NCBI GenBank assembly: GCA_028290305.1 | Contig: JAQGKC010000167.1 | Span: 1-28,290, forward strand | Source: Bradyrhizobium sp. | GTDB lineage: Bacteria > Pseudomonadota > Alphaproteobacteria > Rhizobiales > Xanthobacteraceae | DNA length: 28,290 nucleotides | Direction of reading: 5' to 3' | In this document: positions 8,718 through 16,041 of the stretch, one piece after another | Layout of the letters: every line of letters starts with the position of its first letter | How positions within the stretch are numbered: the stretch's first letter is position 1 | The notes under the pieces: model-generated | The model's input: only the letters and a program-made list of their open reading frames with translations | Databases searched by the model: none | Told to the model about the DNA's origin: nothing | Position numbers and translations under genes: made by a program

Positions 8718-9824
8718 TTAGAACGATAACGACGATACGACCCTGACCTTCTGGGCCGGATCGAGCTTTTGCACGCCAAGCACCACAACCTTGGCGCCTT
8801 CATCGGCGCCACCCGTGATGACGACGTTGTCGGTCTCGTAGGATTTCACGGTGACTGGCTTCAGCGTCACTTCGCCCTTGTCATCGACGATATAGAGCGA
8901 GGGATCGCCGCCTTCGCTGAACAGCGCCGACAATGGCAGCCGCGCCACGCGTTCGGTCAAGGGATCGGCCAGCGTCAGCGTCGCGGTCATGCCGAGCGAG
9001 ACCTGCTCGCCGGCATCGGGCAGCGAAAATTTCGCCAGATAAGTGCGCGTCGCGGGATCGGCTGACGGCGCGACCTCGCGCAGCTTCGCGGCATATTTCT
9101 TGTTCGGCTCGGACCACAGAGTGACCGTTGCCACGCCATCCTTGGCACGACCCAGCAGGGTTTCCGGGATCGCGACCACCGCTTCCTTTTCCGCAAAGCG
9201 CGCGACGCGGATCGCGGTCTGTCCGGATGCCACGACCTGTCCGGCGTCGATCAGGGTCGCGGTGACGACACCGCGGGTATCGGCTTCCAGCGTTGCGTAA
9301 GAAAGCGAGTTTTTGGTGAGATCGACCGAGCGCTCGGCGCGATTGAGCCGCGCACGCGCCTCATCGGCGGCGGCCTTGGCCTGATCGAGTTGCGCGTCCG
9401 TCGCCCAGCCCTTGGCGCGCAGATCCTTGGCGCGGGTTTCGGCGGCAGCGGCTTGCGCCAGCACGCCGGTAGAGGCGCGGAATTCGGCCTCGGCCTGTTC
9501 GGCCTGCAGCTTCAGATCGACTTCATCCAGGGTTGCCAGCGGCTGACCGACTTCGACGGTCTGGCCGACTTCGACGAGACGCTTGGCGATCTTGCCCGGC
9601 ACCCGGAAACCCATGTCGGTCTCGATCCGCGGCTTGATGGTGCCGACGAAACTGCGTTCGGGGGATTCCGCCTCGTAATGCACGGTCGCGACCAGCACGG
9701 GGCGCCCGGGAGTGGCCTTCTCGGCAACCGTGTCGTTGCAGCCCGCCAGCGCAATCGCCAGAAATGCCAGCATTACACCGGCTAACAGCCTGCTGTAGCT
9801 CGCGAAAATGGAATGAATAAACAT
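8718..9824 (-). CDS. RND efflux periplasmic adaptor (membrane-fusion) lipoprotein
   Basis: A 368-residue HlyD/AcrA-type adaptor that bridges the RND pump to an outer-membrane channel. A lipoprotein signal peptide ends in the lipobox LAGC with Cys29 as the lipidated residue. The biotinyl-lipoyl-like segment around GFRVPGKIAKRLVEVGQTV is followed by an Ala/Glu-rich coiled-coil hairpin (about residues 100-170), the second lipoyl half (ATLEADTRGVVTATLIDAGQ) and beta-barrel/membrane-proximal domains. It is the first gene of the operon with the RND pump, TetR regulator and flavin reductase-like gene. The 88-nt upstream region holds the candidate operator. Confidence 0.92.
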   Translation of the reverse strand: MFIHSIFASYSRLLAGVMLAFLAIALAGCNDTVAEKATPGRPVLVATVHYEAESPERSFVGTIKPRIETDMGFRVPGKIAKRLVEVGQTVEVGQPLATLDEVDLKLQAEQAEAEFRASTGVLAQAAAAETRAKDLRAKGWATDAQLDQAKAAADEARARLNRAERSVDLTKNSLSYATLEADTRGVVTATLIDAGQVVASGQTAIRVARFAEKEAVVAIPETLLGRAKDGVATVTLWSEPNKKYAAKLREVAPSADPATRTYLAKFSLPDAGEQVSLGMTATLTLADPLTERVARLPLSALFSEGGDPSLYIVDDKGEVTLKPVTVKSYETDNVVITGGADEGAKVVVLGVQKLDPAQKVRVVSSLSF

Positions 9825-9870
9825 GGCAGCTTCCCTCGATTAACTGTCAAGGGTAGTGTTGATTATTTAG

Positions 9871-9892
9871 TGACGATTGTCAACATTCGTCA
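9871..9892. promoter_or_regulatory. Operator-like palindrome ahead of the RND efflux operon
   Basis: The 22-bp segment TGACGATTGT-CAACATTCGT-CA matches its own reverse complement at 18 of 22 positions, with perfect TGACGA/TCGTCA arms. The symmetry continues outward through TTA/TAA to about 30 bp. On the coding strand of the operon it contains a TTGACA hexamer (9878-9883) that could be a -35 element, although no good -10 follows. Size and symmetry suit a TetR dimer pair. The obvious candidate is the TetR encoded in this operon (inference). Confidence 0.6.
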
Positions 9893-9911
9893 GTAATCAT
9901 GATTTCGTGAA

Positions 9912-11246
9912 CTACTTCACTTGCCCTACGCCCGCGAATTCCGCCTTGGTCTCGAGACCGCCGAGGAAAACCAGGAGGCCGCCGATCAGCGGCAGCACCG
10001 CGAGCACCAGCAGGCCCGTCGAAATGCTGCCGGTCGTTTCCTTGACCCAGCCGATCAGGTAGGGACCTGCGAAGCCTGCGAGGTTGCCGATCGAATTGAT
10101 CAGCGCGATCGCGCCGGCCGCCGCGGTGCCGGAGAGCCACGCCGTCGGCAGCGTCCAGAATACCGCGAAGGTGCCGAAGATGCCGATCGCGGCCACCACC
10201 AGCGCGACCATGGTGACATACGGGTTATCCATGTAGCCGCAGACGCCGAGCGCCACCGCGGTCAGCAGCAGCGGCGCGCCGACATGCATCACGCGTTCGC
10301 GGGTGGCATCGGAATGCCGCGCCCACAGGATCATCGCGACGGTGCCGAACAGATAAGGCACCGCGGTGACGAAGCCGGTCTGCGCGTTGGAGAAGCCGAA
10401 TGCTTTCACGATCTGCGGCAGCCAGAACTGCATGCCATAGAGGGCTGCGACGAATCCGAAATAGATCAGGCTCAGCGTCAGCACCCTGGGCGACGCCAGC
10501 GCCTGCCCCAACGTGAGGTGCTTGGCGGCCTGCTTGGCGGGGATTTCGCTCGTCAGCCGCGACGACAGCCACGCTTTCTGCTCGGCCGTGAGCCAATCCG
10601 CCTTCGCCGGCCGGTCGGTGAGATAAAACCAGGTGACAATGCCGAGCAGGACCGAAGGAATACCTTCGATGATGAACAGCCATTGCCAGCCCTTCAAGCC
10701 CATCGCGCCGTCGAGCCCGAGCAGCAATCCCGAGATCGGCGCGCCGATCACGGTGGAAATAGGTACGGCGATAGCAAACGCCGCGAGAAACCGCGCGCGA
10801 TATTCCGCCGGGTACCAATAGGTCAAATAGAGAATGATGCCCGGAAAGAATCCGGCTTCGGCGACGCCGAGCAGAAAGCGCACGCCGTAAAAGCTCCAGA
10901 CGCCGCTGACGACGGCCATCAGTGCGGAGATGATGCCCCACGTCACCATGATGCGCGCGATCCAGCGGCTGGCGCCGAATTTTTCCAGCGCCAGATTGCT
11001 CGGCACCTCGAAGAGGAAATAGCCGATGAAGAAAATGCCGGCGCCCCAGGAGAACACCGTCGGCGAGAATTTCAGCTCGGCATTCATGGTCAGCGCGGCG
11101 AAGCCGAGATTGACCCGATCAAGATAGGACAGGAAATAGGCCAGCACCAGAAACGGGATCAGCCGCCACGAGATCGCGCGAATCGTCGAGGTCTCGAGAT
11201 CGCTCTTCGCGCCGACGGAAGAGGCGATAGTGGTGGACTGGCTCAT
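9912..11246 (-). CDS. MFS transporter, anion:cation symporter (ACS) type
   Basis: A 444-residue major facilitator with about twelve hydrophobic segments. The first helix region RLIPFLVLAYFLSYLDRVN carries the D-R-x-N signature common in the ACS family (phthalate, tartrate, galactonate and glucarate permeases). The segment between helices 2 and 3 reads FEVPSNLALEKFGASRWIAR, the family's variant of motif A. A hydrophilic central loop lies around PAKQAAKHLTLGQ. The start at 11246 is preceded by GGGGAGC; longer reading frames upstream lack these features. It stands alone, with the efflux promoter downstream and a different unit upstream. The substrate is probably an organic acid, but it cannot be named from sequence. 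Confidence 0.88.
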   Translation of the reverse strand: MSQSTTIASSVGAKSDLETSTIRAISWRLIPFLVLAYFLSYLDRVNLGFAALTMNAELKFSPTVFSWGAGIFFIGYFLFEVPSNLALEKFGASRWIARIMVTWGIISALMAVVSGVWSFYGVRFLLGVAEAGFFPGIILYLTYWYPAEYRARFLAAFAIAVPISTVIGAPISGLLLGLDGAMGLKGWQWLFIIEGIPSVLLGIVTWFYLTDRPAKADWLTAEQKAWLSSRLTSEIPAKQAAKHLTLGQALASPRVLTLSLIYFGFVAALYGMQFWLPQIVKAFGFSNAQTGFVTAVPYLFGTVAMILWARHSDATRERVMHVGAPLLLTAVALGVCGYMDNPYVTMVALVVAAIGIFGTFAVFWTLPTAWLSGTAAAGAIALINSIGNLAGFAGPYLIGWVKETTGSISTGLLVLAVLPLIGGLLVFLGGLETKAEFAGVGQVK

Positions 11247-11447
11247 AGTTGCTCCCCGGGTTCTTGTTTTTAGGCGGACGCCGGGAGGGCTCTTAGCATC
11301 CCCTGCGGCGCGTGAGAAAGGGTGGATTGGTGCGAAATCACGCCGCTTTGTTCCTCCTAGCCGCCTGCGCGAAATCTGCACAAAAATACGCAAAATCTGA
11401 ACGGCCTGATCAAACGCCCTGCCAACCGGCCGTGCATCGTCGGGGAC
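11247..11447. other. Intergenic region between the MFS gene and the small ORF
   Basis: About 200 nt between divergently transcribed units, presumably holding both promoters. Apart from a short AT-rich run (CACAAAAATACGCAAAATC near 11378-11396) I see no convincing promoter pair, operator or repeat. Confidence 0.4.
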
Positions 11448-11627
11448 ATGGCGAAAATCATCACCATCCAATTTCGGCGATCGAGACTGCCACGGCGGCT
11501 GCTAAACGACGGCTGCTGGCTGGAATCAAAGGCCTCCCGGCCCACCGTCATCACCTTTCCGAAGCGCAACACGCCCGAGCCCAAACCGAAGCTGCGGCAC
11601 CTCACCCTCGTCACATCAGAGAAATAA
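11448..11627 (+). CDS. Small hypothetical protein (59 aa), basic, with a GCW motif
   Basis: An ATG-started frame of 59 codons preceded by GGGGA at 3 nt. The product is basic and proline-rich, with FRRSRLPRRLL, a central DGCWLESKASRP segment, then TFPKRNTPEPKPK and a C-terminal LTLVTSEK. There is no signal peptide or membrane segment. I recall small Bradyrhizobium proteins with a similar RR...DGCW...P...ITFPK pattern, but I cannot verify this here. The stop lies 4 nt before the ATG of the next gene, so the two may be co-transcribed. The function is unknown. Evidence is moderate: start, ribosome site and amino-acid composition look genuine, but the frame is short. Confidence 0.5.
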   Translation: MAKIITIQFRRSRLPRRLLNDGCWLESKASRPTVITFPKRNTPEPKPKLRHLTLVTSEK

Positions 11628-11631
11628 AACC

Positions 11632-12090
11632 ATGTCGATCGCGACTGTATCCAATCTTGAAATTGCTCCCGCTCGCCCGCTGTTGATGCCGCTGGTATCC
11701 GCCGCCGCCTGCGTCGCACTCGCCGACTGGCTATTTCTCGATCTCCCGATCAACGTCTGGAATTGGCGCGTTGACCTCGCAGGTTGGCAGATTGGCATCT
11801 CGCTGCCACTGTTTCTGGGTACGCTCGGCGTTATTGCCGTTGCTTGCAACGGCGCACGCGCGGTGCGAAAAACTCAAATCATTATGACCGGGGTTTTTGT
11901 CGCCGGCTTGTTTGCTTTGGTCGAGGACGTCGACTTTCTGTCCACGATTGTAGGCGCACTGGCAACTTCAATGTTTGTCATCGTCATGACATCCAGCGAA
12001 ACATCGCGTTGGAAAAAACCAGTTGTTCGAAGCAGCGACATTCCCCTTTCGCGGTCCATTTCGATTGGCCGGCGATGTGCATCGCGTTGA
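11632..12090 (+). pseudogene. Truncated membrane protein, N-terminal fragment (DUF4173-like)
   Basis: The 152-codon frame starts MSIATVSNLEIAPARPLLMP and has three to four hydrophobic segments, with CVALADWLF, GISLPLFLGTLGVIAVA, IIMTGVFVAGLFALVE and VGALATSMFVIVMTS. This is the pattern I associate with the start of DUF4173/DUF4153-type integral membrane proteins, which are normally several hundred residues long. After ETSRWKKP the sequence stops looking membrane-like and ends in an Arg/Ser-rich tail of about 25 residues. Coding then resumes in a different frame as a fragment of an unrelated membrane family. I read this as the 5' part of a gene cut by a deletion. An intact short gene is possible. 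Confidence 0.55.
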
Positions 12091-12314
12091 TATCATTCGT
12101 CATCGCTATCGGCGTTGAACTGTTTCGGCTGGTTCATACCCCCTGGCTGGATACCTTTCGGCTGACACTGGCGGGCGCGCTGTTGCTCGGCCGCATCTTC
12201 TCGCCGTGGGACATGCTCGCCTATGGCGTCGGAATCATGTTGGGGATGCTGCTCGATCGCTTCGCAGCGTCAGGAGTCCGGCCTTTTTTACGCCCCCATG
12301 CTGGCACGCGTTGA
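12075..12314 (+). pseudogene. C-terminal fragment of a DUF2809-like membrane protein
   Basis: A 79-codon frame overlapping the previous fragment by 16 nt in another frame. It contains AIGVELFRLVHTPWLDTFR, then LAGALLLGRIFSPWDMLAYG and IMLGMLLDRF. The E-L-x-x-L...PWLD...LG-R-x-F...D-x-LAY-x-x-G series is the C-terminal half of DUF2809 proteins, small membrane proteins of about 120-130 aa. The first two membrane helices are missing. The ATG at 12075 has no clear ribosome site, so expression would depend on coupling to the upstream frame. The end runs 27 nt into the convergent GST gene. It is most likely a remnant left by the deletion that truncated the upstream gene. The function of DUF2809 is unknown. 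Confidence 0.55.
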
Positions 12315-12920
12315 CACAGAATCGTACCAGCGCCTCAACGCTGTATGCTCGGGCTCGATCGGAAGGTTGGCGGCCTTGGTCGCAAAGTCGACGGCGACGA
12401 CGGCGGTAATGTCGGCGACGGAGAATTTGTCTCCAGCGATGAAGCCAACATCCGCGAGCCGGGTATTGAAATCCGCGTGGAAATTCCGGACGCACTGCTT
12501 GCTGCGCTCGACCAGCGCCGGGATCTGTTCGTAGTCATGCGGTCCGGCAATGGCCCGGTCCTTGAGACCGGGAACGGTATTGCGCACCGCTTCCATCACG
12601 GAGGCAAACCCTTCCATCTCAACGCGCCGATCCCACATCGCGACCTCAGCCTTGGTCTTCGGTGTCGTGCCGAACAATGGCGGTTCGGGATGGACCTCCT
12701 CGAGATAGCGCTGGATCGCCGGTACTTCGCCGATCGCGGCGCCGTCGTCCAGCACCAGCGTCGGAACGACGCGGCGCGGATTGATCGCGGCATAGGCTTC
12801 AGAGAACTGCTCTTTGGCGCCGAGATCAACGGGAACGATAGGCATCGAGATTCCTTTTTCGGCGAGGAATATCCGCACCCGGCGGGAATTTGGCGACGCA
12901 TTCGATTGATAGAGTTTCAT
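12288..12920 (-). CDS. Glutathione S-transferase family protein
   Basis: A 210-residue GST. The N-terminal thioredoxin-like domain (1-80) begins MKLYQSNASPNSRRVRIFLA, with a Ser-rich active-site loop, and includes the cis-proline segment RRVVPTLVLDDG. The all-helical C-terminal domain follows, with the GST C-terminal core motif in GFIAGDKFSVADITAVVAVD. Where most GSTs have E-S-x-A-I to hold the glutathione gamma-glutamyl group, this protein has GEVPAI, so the Ser is replaced by Val. The ATG at 12920 is chosen because GGAGGTC precedes it. It is the third gene of a unit with two short-chain dehydrogenases (52-nt gap). The substrate is unknown; the context suggests detoxification of an electrophile or carbonyl. 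Confidence 0.88.
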   Translation of the reverse strand: MKLYQSNASPNSRRVRIFLAEKGISMPIVPVDLGAKEQFSEAYAAINPRRVVPTLVLDDGAAIGEVPAIQRYLEEVHPEPPLFGTTPKTKAEVAMWDRRVEMEGFASVMEAVRNTVPGLKDRAIAGPHDYEQIPALVERSKQCVRNFHADFNTRLADVGFIAGDKFSVADITAVVAVDFATKAANLPIEPEHTALRRWYDSVSTRASMGA

Positions 12921-12972
12921 TTTGACCTCCAAACAAAAAATTCTGTGTGCCGCGGCGGGGCTCGTGAACGGC

Positions 12973-13719
12973 TCAGAGCTTCGAGCCGCCGCCAACCTGA
13001 ATGGAGTCGCCGGTGACCCAGCGCGAGGCGTCGGAGGCGAGGAAGGCAATGACGTCGGCAACATCATCGGCGTGACCGATGCGCTGCAGCGCCTGCATCC
13101 CCAACGTGAACTGACGGCCTTCGTCGGTCCTGGCGAATTTCGACATCTCGGTATCGATCACGCCCGGTGCGACAGCATTGACGCGAATGCCGCGCGGTCC
13201 CAACAGCACCGCGAAATGCTTCACCAGTGTGTCGATCGCGCCCTTGGTGGCAGCATAGGCCGGCAACAGGCCGACCGACGCCCGCGCCGCCAGCGACGAC
13301 AGCAACACGACGCTGGAGTCTTCTCCAAGCAACGGCAGCAATTGCTGCACCAGGAAGAACGGCGCGCGGACATTGACGGCGAACATGCGGTCGAACTCCT
13401 CGACGGTCTGGTCTTCGATGGCTGCCGCGGTGGCGATGCCGGCATTGGCGACGAGGATGTCGAGGCGCTCGCCGACGAGCTTGCGAACCTCCGTGGCGAG
13501 TTTGTGCGCGCCATCTGGCGCCGCGAGATCCGCGCCGACCGCGTCGGCCTTTCCGCCGGCGGCGCGGATTTCAGCAACGAGCGATTCCGCTTCCTCGGAA
13601 GCGTTGCCGTAGTGAACGATGACGCGCGCACCGGCGGCGGCGAGCGCCCGGGCGGTGGCGCGGCCGATGCCGCGCGATGCGCCAGTGACGAGGGCGGTTC
13701 TGCTGATGAGATCACTCAT
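12973..13719 (-). CDS. Short-chain dehydrogenase/reductase (SDR), classical type
   Basis: A 248-residue Rossmann-fold oxidoreductase. The cofactor-binding motif TGASRGIG is at 12-19 and the NAG motif at 92-94. The catalytic residues are Ser142, Tyr155 and Lys159 in the Y-x-x-x-K of PAYAATKGA. The C-terminal segment WVTGDSIQVGGG is the usual SDR end. The region after the first strand (HYGNASEEAESL) has no acidic residue at the strand end, which favours NADP(H). This is known SDR logic applied by eye. It lies between a paralogous SDR (37-nt gap) and a GST, all one direction, opposite a LysR gene. The substrate is unknown. Confidence 0.92.
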   Translation of the reverse strand: MSDLISRTALVTGASRGIGRATARALAAAGARVIVHYGNASEEAESLVAEIRAAGGKADAVGADLAAPDGAHKLATEVRKLVGERLDILVANAGIATAAAIEDQTVEEFDRMFAVNVRAPFFLVQQLLPLLGEDSSVVLLSSLAARASVGLLPAYAATKGAIDTLVKHFAVLLGPRGIRVNAVAPGVIDTEMSKFARTDEGRQFTLGMQALQRIGHADDVADVIAFLASDASRWVTGDSIQVGGGSKL

Positions 13720-13756
13720 GGGGGTTATCCTGTTGGAGTTGGAATTCGCTAGAGAT

Positions 13757-14503
13757 TTACGAGGCCGTCTTGCCGCCGTTTACGGCGATGATCTGGCCGG
13801 TGATGAACGACGCCTTGTCAGAGGCGGCGAACACGATGGCATCGGCAATCTCTTCGGGCCTGCCCACGCGCTTGAGCGGCACGCCGGCAACCAGGCCGGC
13901 TTTCCGATCGGCGCTGCCGGTGAAGCGATCCAGCATTGCGGTCTCGATCGGGCCCGGCGCAATGGCGTTGACGCGGACGCCAAACGCCGCTCCTTCGAGC
14001 GCCGCCGACTTGGTCAAGCCCTCGACCGCGTGTTTGCTGGCGGTGTAGAGCGATGCGCCGGGAGCACCGCGGTGGCCCATGGTCGATGACAGATTGACGA
14101 TGCTGCCAAAGCCCTGCGCCTGCATCACGCGCAGTTCATGCTTCATGCTCAGGAGCACGCCGAGCACGTTGGTGTCGAAGGTGGCGGCGTAGCTCTCCGC
14201 GGTCTGTTCGGTCACCGGGCCGGGCTTGCCTTCGGTGCCGGCATTGTTGACGGCGACGTCGAGGCGGCCGAACCGGGCGACGGTCTGGTCAATCAGGCTC
14301 TGCACGTCGCTCTCGTGACGAACGTCGGCGCGAACGAATTCGGCTTCCGCGCCAAGCGCGCGAAGTTCACCGACCAAAGCCTGGCCGGCATCATCGCGGC
14401 GGCCGGAAACGACGATACGGGCGCCTTCATTGGCGAAGGCGAGCGCGGTGGCACGGCCGATGCCGGTCAGGGCGCCAGTGAGCAGGACGACGGGGTTCTT
14501 CAT
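13757..14503 (-). CDS. Short-chain dehydrogenase/reductase (SDR), classical type
   Basis: A 248-residue SDR, the first gene of the LysR-opposed operon. The glycine motif TGALTGIG is at 9-16 and NNAG at 86-89. The catalytic triad is Ser140, Tyr153 and Lys157 in SLYTASKHAVEG. The C-terminus has FITGQIIAVNGG. Arg35-Arg36 after the second strand (VVSGRRDDAG) points to NADP(H) preference. AAGGAGAA lies upstream of the ATG. It shares length and architecture with the following SDR but they are clearly diverged, so two distinct carbonyl/alcohol substrates or consecutive steps are possible. No substrate can be assigned. Confidence 0.92.
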   Translation of the reverse strand: MKNPVVLLTGALTGIGRATALAFANEGARIVVSGRRDDAGQALVGELRALGAEAEFVRADVRHESDVQSLIDQTVARFGRLDVAVNNAGTEGKPGPVTEQTAESYAATFDTNVLGVLLSMKHELRVMQAQGFGSIVNLSSTMGHRGAPGASLYTASKHAVEGLTKSAALEGAAFGVRVNAIAPGPIETAMLDRFTGSADRKAGLVAGVPLKRVGRPEEIADAIVFAASDKASFITGQIIAVNGGKTAS

Positions 14504-14659
14504 GCGAGTTCTCCTTCAAAATCAGCGGGCTATGCCTGTCTGGCCTTTCGATGCGTACCCCTGCGGATGAAAGGTATCGGCTCGATTGGCACCTTGTGGC
14601 TGCTGTTGGGGGATAACTAGTTCGCGCTGGCGGCCGGGAGAAAGACTTTGTAAGGTCAG

Positions 14660-14682
14660 AGCCATACTTTTAAGGAATGGCT
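14660..14682. promoter_or_regulatory. LysR-type binding site (T-N11-A inverted repeat)
   Basis: AGCCAT and ATGGCT form perfect inverted arms separated by 11 nt, giving the T-N11-A arrangement known for LysR-type regulators. The site ends 4 nt before the LysR ATG and lies 156 nt upstream of the first SDR start. That position fits autorepression of the regulator together with activation of the divergent SDR-SDR-GST operon, though the distance to the SDR promoter is somewhat long. Confidence 0.65.
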
Positions 14683-14686
14683 TGCG

Positions 14687-15595
14687 ATGGAGCTCCGACA
14701 CCTCCGCTATTTCATCGCCGTAGCTGAAGAAGGCAGCCTGACCGTCGCCGCGCAGAAGCGGCTGCACACGGCACAGCCATCGCTGAGCCGGCAGATTCAC
14801 GATCTCGAACTGGAGCTTGGGGTTCAGCTCCTGATCCGCGGGCCGCGCGGAATCGAACTGACCCCATCGGGACGAGTGTTTCTCGATCATGCGCGGGTGG
14901 CGCTGCTGCAGGTCGAGGCGGCCACCGAGGCGGCGCGGCGCGCGGCGCAACCTCCGAGGTCATCGTTCGCGATCGGCTTTCTGACCGGCTACGAGATGGA
15001 CTGGCTTCCGGCTGTCATGGGCATCCTGCGCGCCGAACTTCCCTCGACCGAAGTCGTCATCCACAGTCAGGACTCACCCGATCTTGCAGCGGGCCTCATT
15101 CGCGGCAAAATCGACCTCGCTTTTTTGCGCCCGGAGAAGCAGGCGCCCGGTTTGAAATTCACGCTGTTGCGAAAGGATCCGCTGATCGTCGTGATGCCGC
15201 ACGATCACGTGTTGGCCGCACAGGACGCGATTCGCCCGCGGGATCTTGTCGGCCAGACCTTTATCGGCACATCCCTGACCTCCGCGCCGACGTTGCGGAC
15301 AGCGATCGACGGCTACATCAGGCAGCTCGGTCTCGCTCTCAAGCCCGACCACATCGCCGAGAACATAGCGATGGCGATTTCACTGGTGGCGTCGACGCGC
15401 GGCGTCAGCCTGCTGCCGCTCTATGCGCAAAACCTGCTGCCGAAAACAGTGGTCAGCCGTCCGATCCGGGGCTCCCCGCCGATGATCGATCTGGTGCTCG
15501 GCTATAACGAAGCCAACACGTCGCCGCTGCTGAAATTCCTGTTGTCGAAGGTGGATGAATTGAAGTTTCGGGTGTCGAAGACTGACGGACGATGA
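14687..15595 (+). CDS. LysR family transcriptional regulator
   Basis: A 302-residue LysR-type regulator. The winged helix-turn-helix occupies residues 1-60, beginning MELRHLRYFIAVAEEGSL, with recognition helix around TAQPSLSRQIHDLE and the wing at GIELTPSGRVFL. The effector-binding (periplasmic-binding-protein-like) domain spans about 90-295. It is divergent from the SDR-SDR-GST genes, the usual layout for a regulator and its target operon, and a T-N11-A palindrome sits next to its start. No strong ribosome site precedes the ATG; GGAATGG is the nearest purine stretch and is part of the palindrome. The co-inducer is not predictable. The stop lies one base from the stop of the convergent downstream gene. 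Confidence 0.93.
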   Translation: MELRHLRYFIAVAEEGSLTVAAQKRLHTAQPSLSRQIHDLELELGVQLLIRGPRGIELTPSGRVFLDHARVALLQVEAATEAARRAAQPPRSSFAIGFLTGYEMDWLPAVMGILRAELPSTEVVIHSQDSPDLAAGLIRGKIDLAFLRPEKQAPGLKFTLLRKDPLIVVMPHDHVLAAQDAIRPRDLVGQTFIGTSLTSAPTLRTAIDGYIRQLGLALKPDHIAENIAMAISLVASTRGVSLLPLYAQNLLPKTVVSRPIRGSPPMIDLVLGYNEANTSPLLKFLLSKVDELKFRVSKTDGR

Positions 15596-15596
15596 A

Positions 15597-16022
15597 TTAC
15601 CTTCCGCGCTTTGCCTTTCGCACTTTCCTCGTCGCTTTCCTTGCGATTTTCTTATTGGCTTTCTTCGCGGTCTTCCTGGCGGTCTTCTTTGATGTCTTGG
15701 CTGCTGATTTTTTCGCTGACTTCTTCGCGGATTTTTTGACAGCCGTCTTCTTTTTCTTGGTCTTCTTGCTCGCCTTCTTCGCCGTCCGTTTCAGCGCGGC
15801 GCGTTTTCTCTTCCGGGCAGGCGCAACGGCGACCGGCGGGACCGTCGTGGGATCGGAAACAAGACCATCGGCGGCGAGCGGCACGTAGGCCGCCGCCGTC
15901 TCGTCCGCCTTCGGCGGAGGCTCTTCGGCCTTCAGGGCATGGCTGGCGGCGTCCGCGGCAATATTCGCGATGTCTTTTACGGTGTCGGTGATCTTTTCCA
16001 GTATCGATTTGTCCTTGCCCAT
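15597..16022 (-). CDS. Histone H1-like Lys/Ala-rich protein
   Basis: A 141-residue protein with a short structured-looking N-terminus (KSILEKITDTVKDIANIAAD, predicted amphipathic helix). An acidic/proline linker follows, then a C-terminal tail from about residue 75 made almost wholly of Lys, Ala, Arg and Thr in repeats such as KKSAKKSAKKSA. Such tails occur in bacterial histone H1-like proteins and AlgP-type regulators that bind DNA non-specifically; that role is inferred from composition. The ATG at 16022 was preferred over an upstream ATG that overlaps the glycosylase gene. It begins 19 nt after the YcaQ-type glycosylase and is probably co-transcribed. A structural or cell-envelope role for the polycationic tail cannot be excluded. 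Confidence 0.75.
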   Translation of the reverse strand: MGKDKSILEKITDTVKDIANIAADAASHALKAEEPPPKADETAAAYVPLAADGLVSDPTTVPPVAVAPARKRKRAALKRTAKKASKKTKKKKTAVKKSAKKSAKKSAAKTSKKTARKTAKKANKKIARKATRKVRKAKRGR

Positions 16023-16041
16023 GACGCTTCCGGGAGACCGG

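Noticed and set aside
5354..8746. An open frame of 1130 codons on the plus strand, opposite the RND pump and TetR genes.
   Set aside because: It mirrors the GC-rich third positions of the pump gene. The product is dominated by His, Arg, Asp and Gln with no fold-like pattern, while the minus strand encodes a clear RND pump.
8704..8812. An N-terminal extension of the RND pump by about 36 residues.
   Set aside because: It overlaps the adaptor gene, is Arg-rich and lacks a ribosome site. GGGAGG directly precedes the MKRFNL start.
9921..11273. A 450-codon plus-strand frame opposite the MFS transporter.
   Set aside because: Same antisense artefact of codon bias; Arg/Gln/His-rich composition, with a real membrane protein on the other strand.
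11246..11471. An N-terminal extension of the MFS transporter by 75 residues.
   Set aside because: It overlaps the small ORF on the other strand and has no membrane or family character. The MSQSTT start has its own ribosome site.
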